Below are positions 17,938 through 25,656 of a DNA stretch of 51,655 nt, in pieces. Numbering within the stretch: position 1 is the stretch's first letter; every line of letters begins with the position of its first letter. The DNA is taken from contig JANQFG010000020.1 of assembly GCA_028277985.1 (NCBI GenBank), forward strand, positions 1-51,655, given 5' to 3'. The position numbers and the translations under genes were made by a program. A model generated the notes under the pieces. That model had not been told where the DNA came from. It saw only the letters and a list, made by a program, of their open reading frames with translations, and did no database searches. This DNA is from a bacterium. GTDB lineage: Bacteria; Desulfobacterota; DSWW01.

Positions 17938-18213
17938 CTACTTGCTGAGCCGGTTGAAGATATCCATGACCTGGTTGATCAACGCATCGTGCTTTTCCCT
18001 GTCTCGAAGCGTTTCCGAGACGCACCCCTTCAGATGGTCCTCCAGAATGAACATCCCAAGGGAGTGCATCGCCCCGTTCGTCGCGGCGATCTGCTTGAGA
18101 ACCTCGAAACAGTCCCGGTCATTCTCCACCATTTTTCGCAGCCCCCGGACCTGGCCCTCGATCCGGTTGATCCTGTTCAGGAGCCTCTTGTGGTCGTCCC
18201 CGCAAAGAGCCAT
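17938..18213 (-). CDS. csoR: CsoR-type metal-sensing transcriptional repressor
   Basis: A 91-residue all-helical DUF156 (CsoR/RcnR/FrmR) repressor that leaves DNA on binding its effector. The family core NRINRIEGQVRGLRKMVE is present. Ligand positions are Cys35, His60 and Cys64 (C-x24-H-x3-C), the arrangement used for Cu(I) in CsoR rather than the His set of RcnR or the two-ligand set of FrmR. The ATG at 18213 follows GGAGG with six-base spacing. An inverted repeat just upstream (18225-18251) is the likely operator, so the gene and the following ATPase should be autoregulated by metal. Confidence 0.92.
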   Translation of the reverse strand: MALCGDDHKRLLNRINRIEGQVRGLRKMVENDRDCFEVLKQIAATNGAMHSLGMFILEDHLKGCVSETLRDREKHDALINQVMDIFNRLSK

Positions 18214-18224
18214 GTCGCGCCTCC

Positions 18225-18251
18225 ATATACATATACTGGGTATATGTATAT
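18225..18251 (-). promoter_or_regulatory. Perfect inverted repeat, probable CsoR operator and promoter
   Basis: Two exact 12-bp arms, ATATACATATAC and its complement, separated by TGG, lie 12 bp upstream of the csoR start. The position just in front of the ribosome site would block transcription initiation or early elongation when bound. The AT-rich arms also contain TATATG/TATACC-like -10 candidates. The centre ATAC-TGG-GTAT is shorter in its GC core than described CsoR sites. Confidence 0.7.
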
Positions 18252-18309
18252 AGTCTAGGGCCGGGCTCTCCCCTTGTCAAGGTCCGGTTTCAGCGTGTGG
18301 GTCTTTTCT

Positions 18310-19179
18310 CTACTCGGAAGGCACGAAATCCTTCAGCCCTGCCCTTTCGAGCCAGGGCCTGGAGGACTCGAAGTTCTTTCGTGCGATGTCCGTCCGTGCG
18401 AACCCTCCCTGGTCCGGCTTCGCCAGTTCCTCCGGGCTGAGCCCGACCATGAGGCAGAAGTTGTTGTAGGCTGCCTCTATTTCAGACGTGAACCCCATCG
18501 CGTCCTGCATGTGGTTGATCGAGACCTTGATCATCCGGGTCCAGAAGGGATAGGACAGGTGATTCTCGGCGACCCGTTCCGCGTAGGCGAGGGTCTCTTC
18601 TTCGAGGTCTTCCAGCGGGAAGACACGGTTGAGAAAGCCGAACTCCAGGGCTTCCTTCGCCGTCATGAAGCGGTGTTCCAGCAGGATCTCTTTCGCCTTT
18701 CGGGGCCCGAGGTCCCACGGTGCGGAGAAGTACTCCGCCATACCCGGCAGGAACAGGCTGTCCTCGGCGGCGAAGATCACATCCATCGCAGCGGCCAGCA
18801 TCCATCCCCCGAAGATGCAGTAGCCGTGCACCATGGCGACCGTCGGTTTGGGAGAGTTCCTCCAGGCCAGGGTCTTCTCCACGTAGAAATCCCTCATGTC
18901 CTGGAATTTCTGATACCGATCCGGGCTTAAAGGACTGGAGTAACCATGGTCTTCCCGGTATTCCCGGTCCTCTTCGGTGCTGATGTCGTGACCGGCCGAA
19001 AAGGCCCGGCCCTCCCCGGAAAGCACGATCGCCCCGCACGCTTCGTCCGCCTCTGCCAGCTTGAAGGCCTGGTCCATCTCTGCCAGCAGCAGGAATCCCT
19101 GCGCGTTGAGACATTGCGGTCGGTTGAAGATGATCCGTGCTACCTTGCCCGGCTCGTAGAGGATGTGCTCGAATTTCAT
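18310..19179 (-). CDS. Enoyl-CoA hydratase/isomerase (crotonase) family protein
   Basis: A 289-residue crotonase-fold enzyme acting on an acyl-CoA. Family landmarks: FNRPQCLNAQ near the start, the oxyanion-hole segment GRAFSAGHDIS (about 57-67), HGYCIFGGWMLAAAMD for the second oxyanion strand, and LFLPGMAEYF. In true enoyl-CoA hydratases two glutamates act. Here the first position (in GGxxL) is not Glu but falls in GGWML, while a Glu is kept in MAEYF, so ordinary hydratase chemistry is doubtful. An insertion (about 68-100, EEDREYREDHGY) is longer than in typical 260-residue members. It is last in the minus-strand run behind the XRE-cupin gene and the 2-oxoacid oxidoreductase, suggesting acyl-CoA metabolism. 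Confidence 0.85.
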   Translation of the reverse strand: MKFEHILYEPGKVARIIFNRPQCLNAQGFLLLAEMDQAFKLAEADEACGAIVLSGEGRAFSAGHDISTEEDREYREDHGYSSPLSPDRYQKFQDMRDFYVEKTLAWRNSPKPTVAMVHGYCIFGGWMLAAAMDVIFAAEDSLFLPGMAEYFSAPWDLGPRKAKEILLEHRFMTAKEALEFGFLNRVFPLEDLEEETLAYAERVAENHLSYPFWTRMIKVSINHMQDAMGFTSEIEAAYNNFCLMVGLSPEELAKPDQGGFARTDIARKNFESSRPWLERAGLKDFVPSE

Positions 19180-19354
19180 CGGCCCGGTTTCCTTTCTGGA
19201 TGGATCGAGGAGAGGTTCGAAGGGAGAAGAACCGCCTGCAACGAGTCGGCGTGTACCACGGGGCTCGTCCGCGCGTCAAGGAGGGGGCCTCCAAAATTGG
19301 GGACAGCACTCCGTTCATGGCGGGAAAGGCTACAAGCGAGTGTTCCCTGGGGGG

Positions 19355-19939
19355 CTACGACGAGTAAATCACGGCCAGAATGAGGGTCTTCTCCTCGCCC
19401 TTGCATTGCACGAGGTGCGGGATATTGGAGTCATAGTAGATGGCATCGCCCGGCTGAAGCACATCGCTGTGTTCGCCGAGAGTGACCTCCATCTCCCCTT
19501 CCAGGACGAACAGGAACTCCTCGCCGTCATGGGATGCCGGTTTCGGGCTCGCCAGGGTCGCCGGCTCGAGGGTGACCAGGAAGGGCTCCATGTGCCGATC
19601 CTTCATGTCATGGCCGAGGGATTCATAAGAGTAGCCGTACTGGATCCCTCTTTTCGAGGCGAATCGGCTGACCGGTCTTCTCTCCGCCTTCCGAACGATG
19701 GTGAAAGGCATGTCGGGGTGTTCATCGAAGAAGTGGCCCGGCCTCAGGTTCAGGGCCTGGGTGAGGCGTATGAGCGTGCCCAGGGGCGGAGAGATGAGAT
19801 GGTTCTCGATCTGCGAAAGAACGGCGGTCGAAAGACCGGTCCGGTTCGCCATGTCCTGAAGCGTCAGGGAGTTGTCCTCTCGAAACTGCTTGATCTTCTC
19901 GCCGATCTGGAGGTATGTATCCTGCTCGTTCGTTTCCAT
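19355..19939 (-). CDS. XRE-family transcriptional regulator with C-terminal cupin domain
   Basis: A 194-residue regulator: a helix-turn-helix of Xre type at about 8-62 (IKQFREDNSLTLQDMANRTG, LSTAVLSQIENHLISPP) and a cupin_2 beta-barrel at about 118-190 (SHDGEEFLFVLEGEMEV, LQPGDAIYYDSNIPH). In relatives the cupin binds a small molecule, often a metabolite of the controlled pathway. It lies 47 bp after the gamma subunit gene of the 2-oxoacid oxidoreductase and 175 bp before the crotonase gene, so it probably senses a substrate or product of that pathway. The effector cannot be told from sequence. Confidence 0.92.
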   Translation of the reverse strand: METNEQDTYLQIGEKIKQFREDNSLTLQDMANRTGLSTAVLSQIENHLISPPLGTLIRLTQALNLRPGHFFDEHPDMPFTIVRKAERRPVSRFASKRGIQYGYSYESLGHDMKDRHMEPFLVTLEPATLASPKPASHDGEEFLFVLEGEMEVTLGEHSDVLQPGDAIYYDSNIPHLVQCKGEEKTLILAVIYSS

Positions 19940-19986
19940 CGATCCCTCAAAAGACTCTCATAGAAAGAGGTTCTTCCTTGATTCGC

Positions 19987-20574
19987 CTATGCCGGGTTCG
20001 CTGCCGAGGCTTTCGAGCCCTCCTGTTTGAGCTCGCGGGCGTACCGCATCCCCTCTTCCAGGGCAGCCATGTTCAAGGGAAGGAACTTCTCCCTCACCTT
20101 GGGCGAGATCATCTCCTCGAGCGCAGGAGGAAACGCTTCCTTGCGGAGGACCTGGGTCCACTCGACGAAACAGCCGAGGATGATGAGGCTGGCCACCTGT
20201 GCGCTACCCACCTTCTGGGCAAGGTCGTTTGCCGGTACGGGGACCACCTGGAGGTCGTTTCGCGAGACAGCTTCTTCAGGGACGAGGGAGCTGTTGTAGA
20301 AGAGGAACCCGTCCTTCTGAATCGAAGGGAGAAACCGCAAGAGGGACGCCTCGTTCATGATGATCCCCGACAGGGGGGTATCCGTGATCGGAGAACCCAC
20401 CTCGTCGGATGAGACGATCACGTTGCAGTTGGCCGTCCCGCCCCTCATCTCCACGCCGTAGGCCGGCATGAAGGTAACATGGAAGCCTTCTTCCATTCCT
20501 GCTTCCGCGAGCAGGTTGCCCATGAAGAGCACACCCTGTCCGCCAAACCCTGCAATCACCACATCATGATACAT
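19987..20574 (-). CDS. vorC: 2-oxoacid:ferredoxin oxidoreductase, gamma subunit
   Basis: A 195-residue POR/KOR gamma-type subunit with the Rossmann-like GFGGQGVLFMGNLLAEAG start and the GVEMRGGTANCNV segment. It completes a four-gene set (ferredoxin, alpha, beta, gamma) for CoA-dependent oxidative decarboxylation of a 2-oxoacid, reversible with reduced ferredoxin in the cytosol. AGGAG lies eight bases before ATG 20574. It follows the beta gene by 38 bp. The branched-chain (VOR) assignment comes mainly from the alpha subunit. Confidence 0.9.
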   Translation of the reverse strand: MYHDVVIAGFGGQGVLFMGNLLAEAGMEEGFHVTFMPAYGVEMRGGTANCNVIVSSDEVGSPITDTPLSGIIMNEASLLRFLPSIQKDGFLFYNSSLVPEEAVSRNDLQVVPVPANDLAQKVGSAQVASLIILGCFVEWTQVLRKEAFPPALEEMISPKVREKFLPLNMAALEEGMRYARELKQEGSKASAANPA

Positions 20575-20612
20575 CCCAGAAGCTCCTCTGTTCGCTTGCG
20601 CACTGACCCTTG

Positions 20613-21365
20613 TTACAAGTGATCCGCAATTTCCCTCTCTTTGTACACACCCAGGGGGAAATAGGGGATCATCTCTTCTTCGACTCGCTTGTTTGCATCA
20701 TCCGGGTTCATCTTCCAGTCCGTGGGGCAGGCGGAGAGAACCTCCACAAAGCTGAATCCCATGCCCTCCTTCTGCATGCGGAATGCTTCCCGGATCGCCT
20801 TCTTCGCCTTCATCAGGTTGGCCGGCTTGTCCACCGCCACCCTGGCCACGTAGGCAGCCCCTTCCAGTGTGGCGAGCATCTCCGCCACCCGTATCGGGTA
20901 GCCGTCCTGCTGGAATTCCCGGCCGTAAGGAGACGTGGTCGTCACCTGCCCCAGCAGGGTCGTGGGGGCCATCTGCCCCCCGGTCATCCCGTAGGTGGTG
21001 TTGTTGACGAAGATGATCGTGATGTTCTCCCCGCGGTTCGCCGTGTGGATGATCTCCGACGTACCGATCGCGGCCAGATCCCCGTCTCCCTGAATCGAGA
21101 ACACGATCTTGTCCGGATGGACCCGCTTGACGCCCGTGGCCACGGCAGGGGCTCTGCCGTGGGGCGCCTCGAGGACATCCACGTCGAAGTAGTTGTACAT
21201 GAATACGCTGCAGCCCACAGAGGCCACACCGATACAGATGTCCTGCAATTCATAGTGGTCGATCGCTTCCGCCACCAGGCGGTGAATCAGCCCGTGGTGG
21301 CACCCGGGACAGAAATGAAAGGGCGTCTCCTTCAGGCTCTTCGGGTGATCAAACACGAGTTTCAT
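20613..21365 (-). CDS. vorA: 2-oxoacid:ferredoxin oxidoreductase, beta (ThDP-binding) subunit
   Basis: A 250-residue subunit carrying thiamine diphosphate. FCPGCHHG near the N-terminus has the CxxC of this family. The ThDP/Mg site is GDGDLAAIG followed by NNTTYGMTGGQMAPT. ATG 21365 is chosen because it follows GAGG and gives the usual family N-terminus (MKLVFDHPKS). The longer in-frame extension lies inside the alpha gene. It overlaps the alpha gene end by 17 bp, indicating coupled translation. Confidence 0.92.
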   Translation of the reverse strand: MKLVFDHPKSLKETPFHFCPGCHHGLIHRLVAEAIDHYELQDICIGVASVGCSVFMYNYFDVDVLEAPHGRAPAVATGVKRVHPDKIVFSIQGDGDLAAIGTSEIIHTANRGENITIIFVNNTTYGMTGGQMAPTTLLGQVTTTSPYGREFQQDGYPIRVAEMLATLEGAAYVARVAVDKPANLMKAKKAIREAFRMQKEGMGFSFVEVLSACPTDWKMNPDDANKRVEEEMIPYFPLGVYKEREIADHL

Positions 21366-22461
21366 GGCTATTTCCTCGCTCCAAATCCGCTGGTTCCGAT
21401 GAGGACCCGTAAACGGATTTGATCTTATCGAGTATCTCGTTCGGTTTCGGCAGGGACCCGGCCCCGCAGGGTCTGCCGTGGAAAGAGACCTCCGCATCTC
21501 GCTTTACAGACAAACTGACATCCTCGATCATTTGCCCCGCGTTGAGTTCCACGACCAGGTACTTCTTCGTCGTCTCGGAGGTGCTTCGCAGGATCTCTAC
21601 CGGGAAGGGGTAAAGGCTGATCGGCCGAATGAGCCCCACCCGAAGACCCAGATCACGAGCCATCTTGACAGCGGTCTTGCAGATACGGGCGGCCGTACCG
21701 AAAGCCACAAGAATCAGATCGGCGTCCTCGACCAGCTTCGTCTCGTACAGGACCTCCTCCTCCTTGACCCGCTCGTACTTCTCGACCAGTCTCCAGATGT
21801 GTTTCTCCAGCTCTCCGTCCGCCAGATAGAGGGATTTCACCACATTCTGGGGCCTCCCCTGTTTCCTCCCGGTGAGCGCCCAATCCTTCGGGGGCAGTTC
21901 CATGGGAGGAGGCAACTCTCGAAGCAGGGGCTCCTTCATCTGGCCCAGAACGGCATCCCCCAGGACCATGACCGGGTTCCGGTACTTGTCCGCCAGGTCG
22001 AAGGCGAGGGCAGTGAGGCTGTAGAGCTCCTGCACCGAATCCGGCGCCAGCACGATCACCTGGTAGTCCCCGTGGCCGCCGCCCTTGACTGCCTGCCAGT
22101 AGTCTCCCTGGGAAGCGGAGATACCGCCCAGACCTGGCGAGCTACGGGACATGTTCACGATCACGCCGGGGACCTCCGAGCCGGCCATATAGGAAATTCC
22201 CTCCTGTTTCAGGGAGATGCCGGGGCTCGAAGAGGAAGTCATGGCCCTCACACCGCTCGATCCGGCCCCGAGCAGCATGTTGATCGAGGCGATCTCGCTC
22301 TCCGCCTGAACGAAAACCCCGCCTATCTTCGGCAGTTCCTGGGAAAGATACTCCGGGATCTCGTTCTGGGGGGTGATCGGGTAGCCGAAATAGTATTTAC
22401 ATCCCGCGTCCATGGCGCCCATGGCAACGGCCTCGTTTCCTTTGACCAGCTTTCTCTTCAT
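21349..22461 (-). CDS. vorB: 2-oxoacid:ferredoxin oxidoreductase, alpha subunit (VorB-like)
   Basis: A 370-residue alpha subunit. YFGYPITPQNEIPEYL and MTSSSSPGISLKQEG match the branched-chain 2-oxoacid (3-methyl-2-oxobutanoate) group; 2-oxoglutarate enzymes usually have PITPSS at the first motif. GGGHGDYQVIVLAP and DKYRNPVMVLGDAVLGQM are also typical. A C-terminal pyruvate-flavodoxin-type domain II (LGLRVGLIRPISLYPFP) is present. Start ATG 22461 follows AGAGGG. It is placed 36 bp after the ferredoxin subunit gene. The physiological direction (valine/isoleucine catabolism or reductive carboxylation) is open. Confidence 0.92.
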   Translation of the reverse strand: MKRKLVKGNEAVAMGAMDAGCKYYFGYPITPQNEIPEYLSQELPKIGGVFVQAESEIASINMLLGAGSSGVRAMTSSSSPGISLKQEGISYMAGSEVPGVIVNMSRSSPGLGGISASQGDYWQAVKGGGHGDYQVIVLAPDSVQELYSLTALAFDLADKYRNPVMVLGDAVLGQMKEPLLRELPPPMELPPKDWALTGRKQGRPQNVVKSLYLADGELEKHIWRLVEKYERVKEEEVLYETKLVEDADLILVAFGTAARICKTAVKMARDLGLRVGLIRPISLYPFPVEILRSTSETTKKYLVVELNAGQMIEDVSLSVKRDAEVSFHGRPCGAGSLPKPNEILDKIKSVYGSSSEPADLERGNSHETRV

Positions 22462-22497
22462 CGGGCCCTCTTCCTCACCGTGGGTTCTCGGATTCGC

Positions 22498-22701
22498 TTA
22501 CTTCCAGACTCGGATGCAGACATCCGGGCACATTTCCGCGCAAAGAGCACAGCCCGTGCACTTCTCGATCTCGGTGATCTCGACGGGCGGATACCCCTTC
22601 TGGTTGTACCGCTTCTCCACAATCATGATCTTCTTCGGACACACCGCGATGCAGAAATGACAACCTTTACAGCGTTCTCTGTCTATAGCTACCTTTGCCA
22701 T
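22498..22701 (-). CDS. vorD: 2x[4Fe-4S] ferredoxin subunit of the 2-oxoacid oxidoreductase
   Basis: A 67-residue bacterial-type ferredoxin with two complete cluster motifs: CKGCHFCIAVCP (11-22) and CTGCALCAEMCP. It accepts electrons from the ThDP-bound intermediate and passes them to free ferredoxin. It is first in the operon; AGAGGG precedes ATG 22701. A promoter candidate (22747-22776) and the hairpin array lie directly upstream. Confidence 0.92.
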   Translation of the reverse strand: MAKVAIDRERCKGCHFCIAVCPKKIMIVEKRYNQKGYPPVEITEIEKCTGCALCAEMCPDVCIRVWK

Positions 22702-22746
22702 CTTGGATTACCCTCTGTTGCCGAATCGATTTTTGCGTATCCGGAA

Positions 22747-22776
22747 ACGTTAGCATTTTCACTATTTTGGTGTCAA
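22747..22776 (-). promoter_or_regulatory. Promoter of the vorDBAC operon
   Basis: On the minus strand a perfect TTGACA (22771-22776), 18-bp spacer, then TAACGT (22747-22752) preceded by TGC as an extended -10. It lies between the hairpin array and the ferredoxin gene, 46 bp from the ATG. The -10 hexamer is weak. Confidence 0.45.
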
Positions 22777-22802
22777 AAGGGACGAAGGGGATTCATCCCC
22801 AA

Positions 22803-22973
22803 CGAAAAATAGGGAACCTATTTTTCGGCTCGACCAAACGAAAAAGAGATACTCTCTTTTTCGGCCCTACCCCAACGAAAAACAGGTCCTCTGTTTTTCG
22901 GCAATTCCAAACGAAAAATGGGGAACCTATTTTTCGGCCCTGCCAAACGAAAAAGGGGTCAGACCCCTTTTCG
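22803..22973. repeat. Array of five tandem hairpins with conserved CGAAAA/TTTTCG stem base
   Basis: Stem starts at 22803, 22839, 22876, 22912 and 22948, a 36-37 bp period. Each unit is CCAA or CAAA, then CGAAAA, a 3-6 bp inner arm, a 3-5 nt loop, the complementary arm, TTTTCG and a GC-rich linker. Inner arms differ but pair: TAGG/CCTA, GAGA/TCTC, CAG/CTG, TGGG/CCTA (one G-U) and GGGGT/ACCCC. It lies between the plsB stop (22991) and the vor promoter. Each unit has an A tract, stem and T tract, so it could terminate weakly in either direction. A second array of the same family is at 46333-46519. Confidence 0.9.
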
Positions 22974-22990
22974 CCACTTTGCGCCTGGGG

Positions 22991-25651
22991 CTAGGATTCC
23001 TCCGAAAAGAGAATCTGGGAGAGGGTCCTCTTGTAGATGCCCATCTTCTCACGGCCGGCCCCTTCCAGGCAGAGCACCGCGCCCCCTTTCGTCTTTGTCC
23101 GCCGGATGCAGCCCTGCGCCACCATGCAGGCAAGGGCATTGCGGAACAGAGGGCTTGAGCGGGCCTCCCGGCGCAACACGTCCCCTTTCCGGTACAGGCC
23201 GTCTCCCCACCTAAGCACCTGGTTGTAGAAATCCTTTTCCTCGCACTCCTCCGATCCGAGGATCCTCTCTGCCGCGGTGAGGAAGATGTAGTACGACTCG
23301 AAATAGTTCATCAGGAGCCGGGACAGATAGTTCAGCGGAAGGGGTTCCCGGACGCGTATTTCGTTCTGCTCATCCCTTTCCAGATAGTTCCGCCTCTCCG
23401 AGAAGTGGTCGCGCACGATGCTCCACAACGAGCCGACAGGGTCCTCCCGCGGGAACAGAAACTCACGGGAGAAGAGTTCCACAAAGACCCCGAGACTGGA
23501 GAGGAAGCGAGCCTCCTGGAGCCGATCCGTCCTGTAGAGGCGAAACACGTTGCCCGCCAGGGCAAAAGGCAGGAAGAAATGCAGGATATTGTTCTTGTAA
23601 TAGTCCAGTACGATCCTCTTGTTGTCTTCCAGGGTATAGATCGGCCCATCCGGGTCATCCCACCGCTGCACGATCTTGTCCCCCACGAACCCCTGCAAGG
23701 ATTCCTCCATGGCCCAGGGTAGGTTCTTGAGGATGAGCGATCTCCTGGCTTCCAGATCCTGAAGCAGTCGCAACAGAAAAGAGGCATGCCTCGTCAGCTC
23801 GGAGAGCGTGATCCCACGCTTCGGATGATTCAAGAGGACCGTGGCCGCCAGGGCGGAGGGCGTTACGGTGGTCACCTCGTTGATGGAGTAGCTGACCCTC
23901 AGGGCCAGATCCTCGACCATGCCGCGACGCCGGGCCCCACCCATACCGGCAAGGTCGGACTTCTTCGCCTTGAGATAGTCCCGTATGGACAGAGGCGGTG
24001 CAAACTGAATATAGACCCGCCCATATTTCTTCTTCAGGACCTGCGGAGTCTTCAGAAGGCCCAGAAAGCCCTCTTTCTTCTTCTTTCCCCCGCCCAGCTC
24101 CTTTGTGTGGCTCGACTCCTCGACGATCTTCTCATAGGTGATCGATATGGGGACCAGCTGGAGGTCTTCCGAGACCCCTTCCCCGAAGGCATCCAGCTCC
24201 ATCGACAACATGCCCAGCTTCGGTTGCAGGAGCTTGCCGGTGCGACTTCGGGTCCCTTCGAGGAAGAACTCCTGAACATACCCCTCCCGCAGCAAATTCC
24301 TCAGATAGGTGCTGAAAACGGTCGCATACAGCTTCTGTCCCCTGATCGTTCTGCGAATGAAGAACGCACCCGCCCTGCGGAAGATATGCCCCAGAGGCCA
24401 GAATGAGAGGTTCACTCCGGCTGCAATGTGAGGGGGTGGCAGGTCGTTGTGATAGAACACATAGGACAGGACGAGATAGTCGAGATGGCTCTTGTGGCTC
24501 GGCATGAGGATGACGGAGCCCTTCCGGACCGCCGCCTTGACCCGTTCCAGCCCCTTCATGTCTACGGAAAAACCGCTGTAGATGTTGTTCCATACCCACG
24601 TGAGCAGCAGATTCAGGAACTCGATGTAGGTGATCCGGTAATCCGCAGCGATCTCGTCCGCGTACTTCTCCGCCTGCTTCATCACCTTCTCGAAGGACTT
24701 CCCCTCCGATCGGGCGATCTCCCTGGCCTGATCTCGCAGTGTGCGACTGCTGAGTATGGACTCTAATGTGTACTTCCGGGGCTTGATTCGCGGCCCGGTA
24801 ATCGAGGTCTTGGCCAGGTCCAGCTCCCGATGGAGACTCCACCGCATCTTCTTCAGCATGAGGTCCTGTTCGAGGTGGATGTTCTCCTTCCGGTAGGCCT
24901 GCAGGTCCATCACCTGCCCCATGGTCACCATGGAATGCCGGGAATAGCGGAGCAGAACCAGAATCTGTCGGATGCGGCCCGGAGCGTCCTTCCTCCCCAG
25001 AAGGACATCGAGAATCCCCTTGTGGACCTTGTCCGGTCCCTTGCCCCACAGAATCCCCATGGGAACCAGATAGACGGGCCGACGGCATCCGGCCTGGAAG
25101 TGAACCAGCTCTTCGAGGAATTCCTTCGCATCGGTGTAGCGCCTGCTTCCGAAACGCTGGTACCTCCTGAGGAAGAGCACCATGCTCCGGTGCGACGGGG
25201 CTCCTTCCGCCTCCTCCGACTCCTGGACGGTCGCTCCGCCCTCGGCCTCGGCCCTTCCCCGGATCTTGGCCAAGAGGGCACGCAGAACCTTGCCCATGGG
25301 TTGAAAGAGAAAGAACGAGGGAATCCCGTTGCCGTAGGAAGCCAGGGGCAGCTTGAGCCGCAGGCAGGTATAGTTCAGGAAGAGGTAGTAAAGGAGACTG
25401 GCCCTCTCCATGACATAGATCACATGGCCCGCTTCGTTCAGCTCTTTGAGCCGGCTCTCCTGCCACGGGGAAAGGCGGATCGGCTTGAAGAATCGCCTGA
25501 AGAACCCCTTGAGAAGCAATCCGTACCGATTGTGCATCTCCCGCCAGGGTCCCAGGTCCCTCATTTTCCGTTGTCGCGGCAGGCGTCGCACGACCCTGCG
25601 GCGCCTGGGGCGAGCAGGCTTCTCTTCTTCTTTTCGTTCAACCAGTCGCAT
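22991..25651 (-). CDS. plsB: Glycerol-3-phosphate 1-O-acyltransferase, PlsB type
   Basis: Transfers an acyl chain to position 1 of glycerol-3-phosphate, the first phospholipid step, at the inner membrane. The protein is about 886 residues, somewhat longer than E. coli PlsB (807), partly through a very basic N-terminus (about 14-31). Acyltransferase motifs: HKSHLD (387-392, catalytic HX4D), GAFFIRRTIRG (429-439), FFLEGTRSRTGK (463-474) and LVPISITYE. The long C-terminal region (about 600-887) is the PlsB-specific part. ATG 25651 is preferred; GTG 25654 is directly adjacent. It begins 5 bp after the murI stop, implying coupling. The hairpin array starts just past its stop. Confidence 0.92.
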   Translation of the reverse strand: MRLVERKEEEKPARPRRRRVVRRLPRQRKMRDLGPWREMHNRYGLLLKGFFRRFFKPIRLSPWQESRLKELNEAGHVIYVMERASLLYYLFLNYTCLRLKLPLASYGNGIPSFFLFQPMGKVLRALLAKIRGRAEAEGGATVQESEEAEGAPSHRSMVLFLRRYQRFGSRRYTDAKEFLEELVHFQAGCRRPVYLVPMGILWGKGPDKVHKGILDVLLGRKDAPGRIRQILVLLRYSRHSMVTMGQVMDLQAYRKENIHLEQDLMLKKMRWSLHRELDLAKTSITGPRIKPRKYTLESILSSRTLRDQAREIARSEGKSFEKVMKQAEKYADEIAADYRITYIEFLNLLLTWVWNNIYSGFSVDMKGLERVKAAVRKGSVILMPSHKSHLDYLVLSYVFYHNDLPPPHIAAGVNLSFWPLGHIFRRAGAFFIRRTIRGQKLYATVFSTYLRNLLREGYVQEFFLEGTRSRTGKLLQPKLGMLSMELDAFGEGVSEDLQLVPISITYEKIVEESSHTKELGGGKKKKEGFLGLLKTPQVLKKKYGRVYIQFAPPLSIRDYLKAKKSDLAGMGGARRRGMVEDLALRVSYSINEVTTVTPSALAATVLLNHPKRGITLSELTRHASFLLRLLQDLEARRSLILKNLPWAMEESLQGFVGDKIVQRWDDPDGPIYTLEDNKRIVLDYYKNNILHFFLPFALAGNVFRLYRTDRLQEARFLSSLGVFVELFSREFLFPREDPVGSLWSIVRDHFSERRNYLERDEQNEIRVREPLPLNYLSRLLMNYFESYYIFLTAAERILGSEECEEKDFYNQVLRWGDGLYRKGDVLRREARSSPLFRNALACMVAQGCIRRTKTKGGAVLCLEGAGREKMGIYKRTLSQILFSEES

Positions 25652-25656
25652 CACGG

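Noticed and set aside
22803..22973. CRISPR array
   Set aside because: The period is CRISPR-like (36 bp), but the unit is a single hairpin with no separate unique spacers of constant length, and no cas genes are near.
24132..25466. 444-codon frame within plsB, same strand
   Set aside because: A shifted frame inside plsB with low-complexity Gly/Arg/Pro composition. The PlsB motifs are in the chosen frame.
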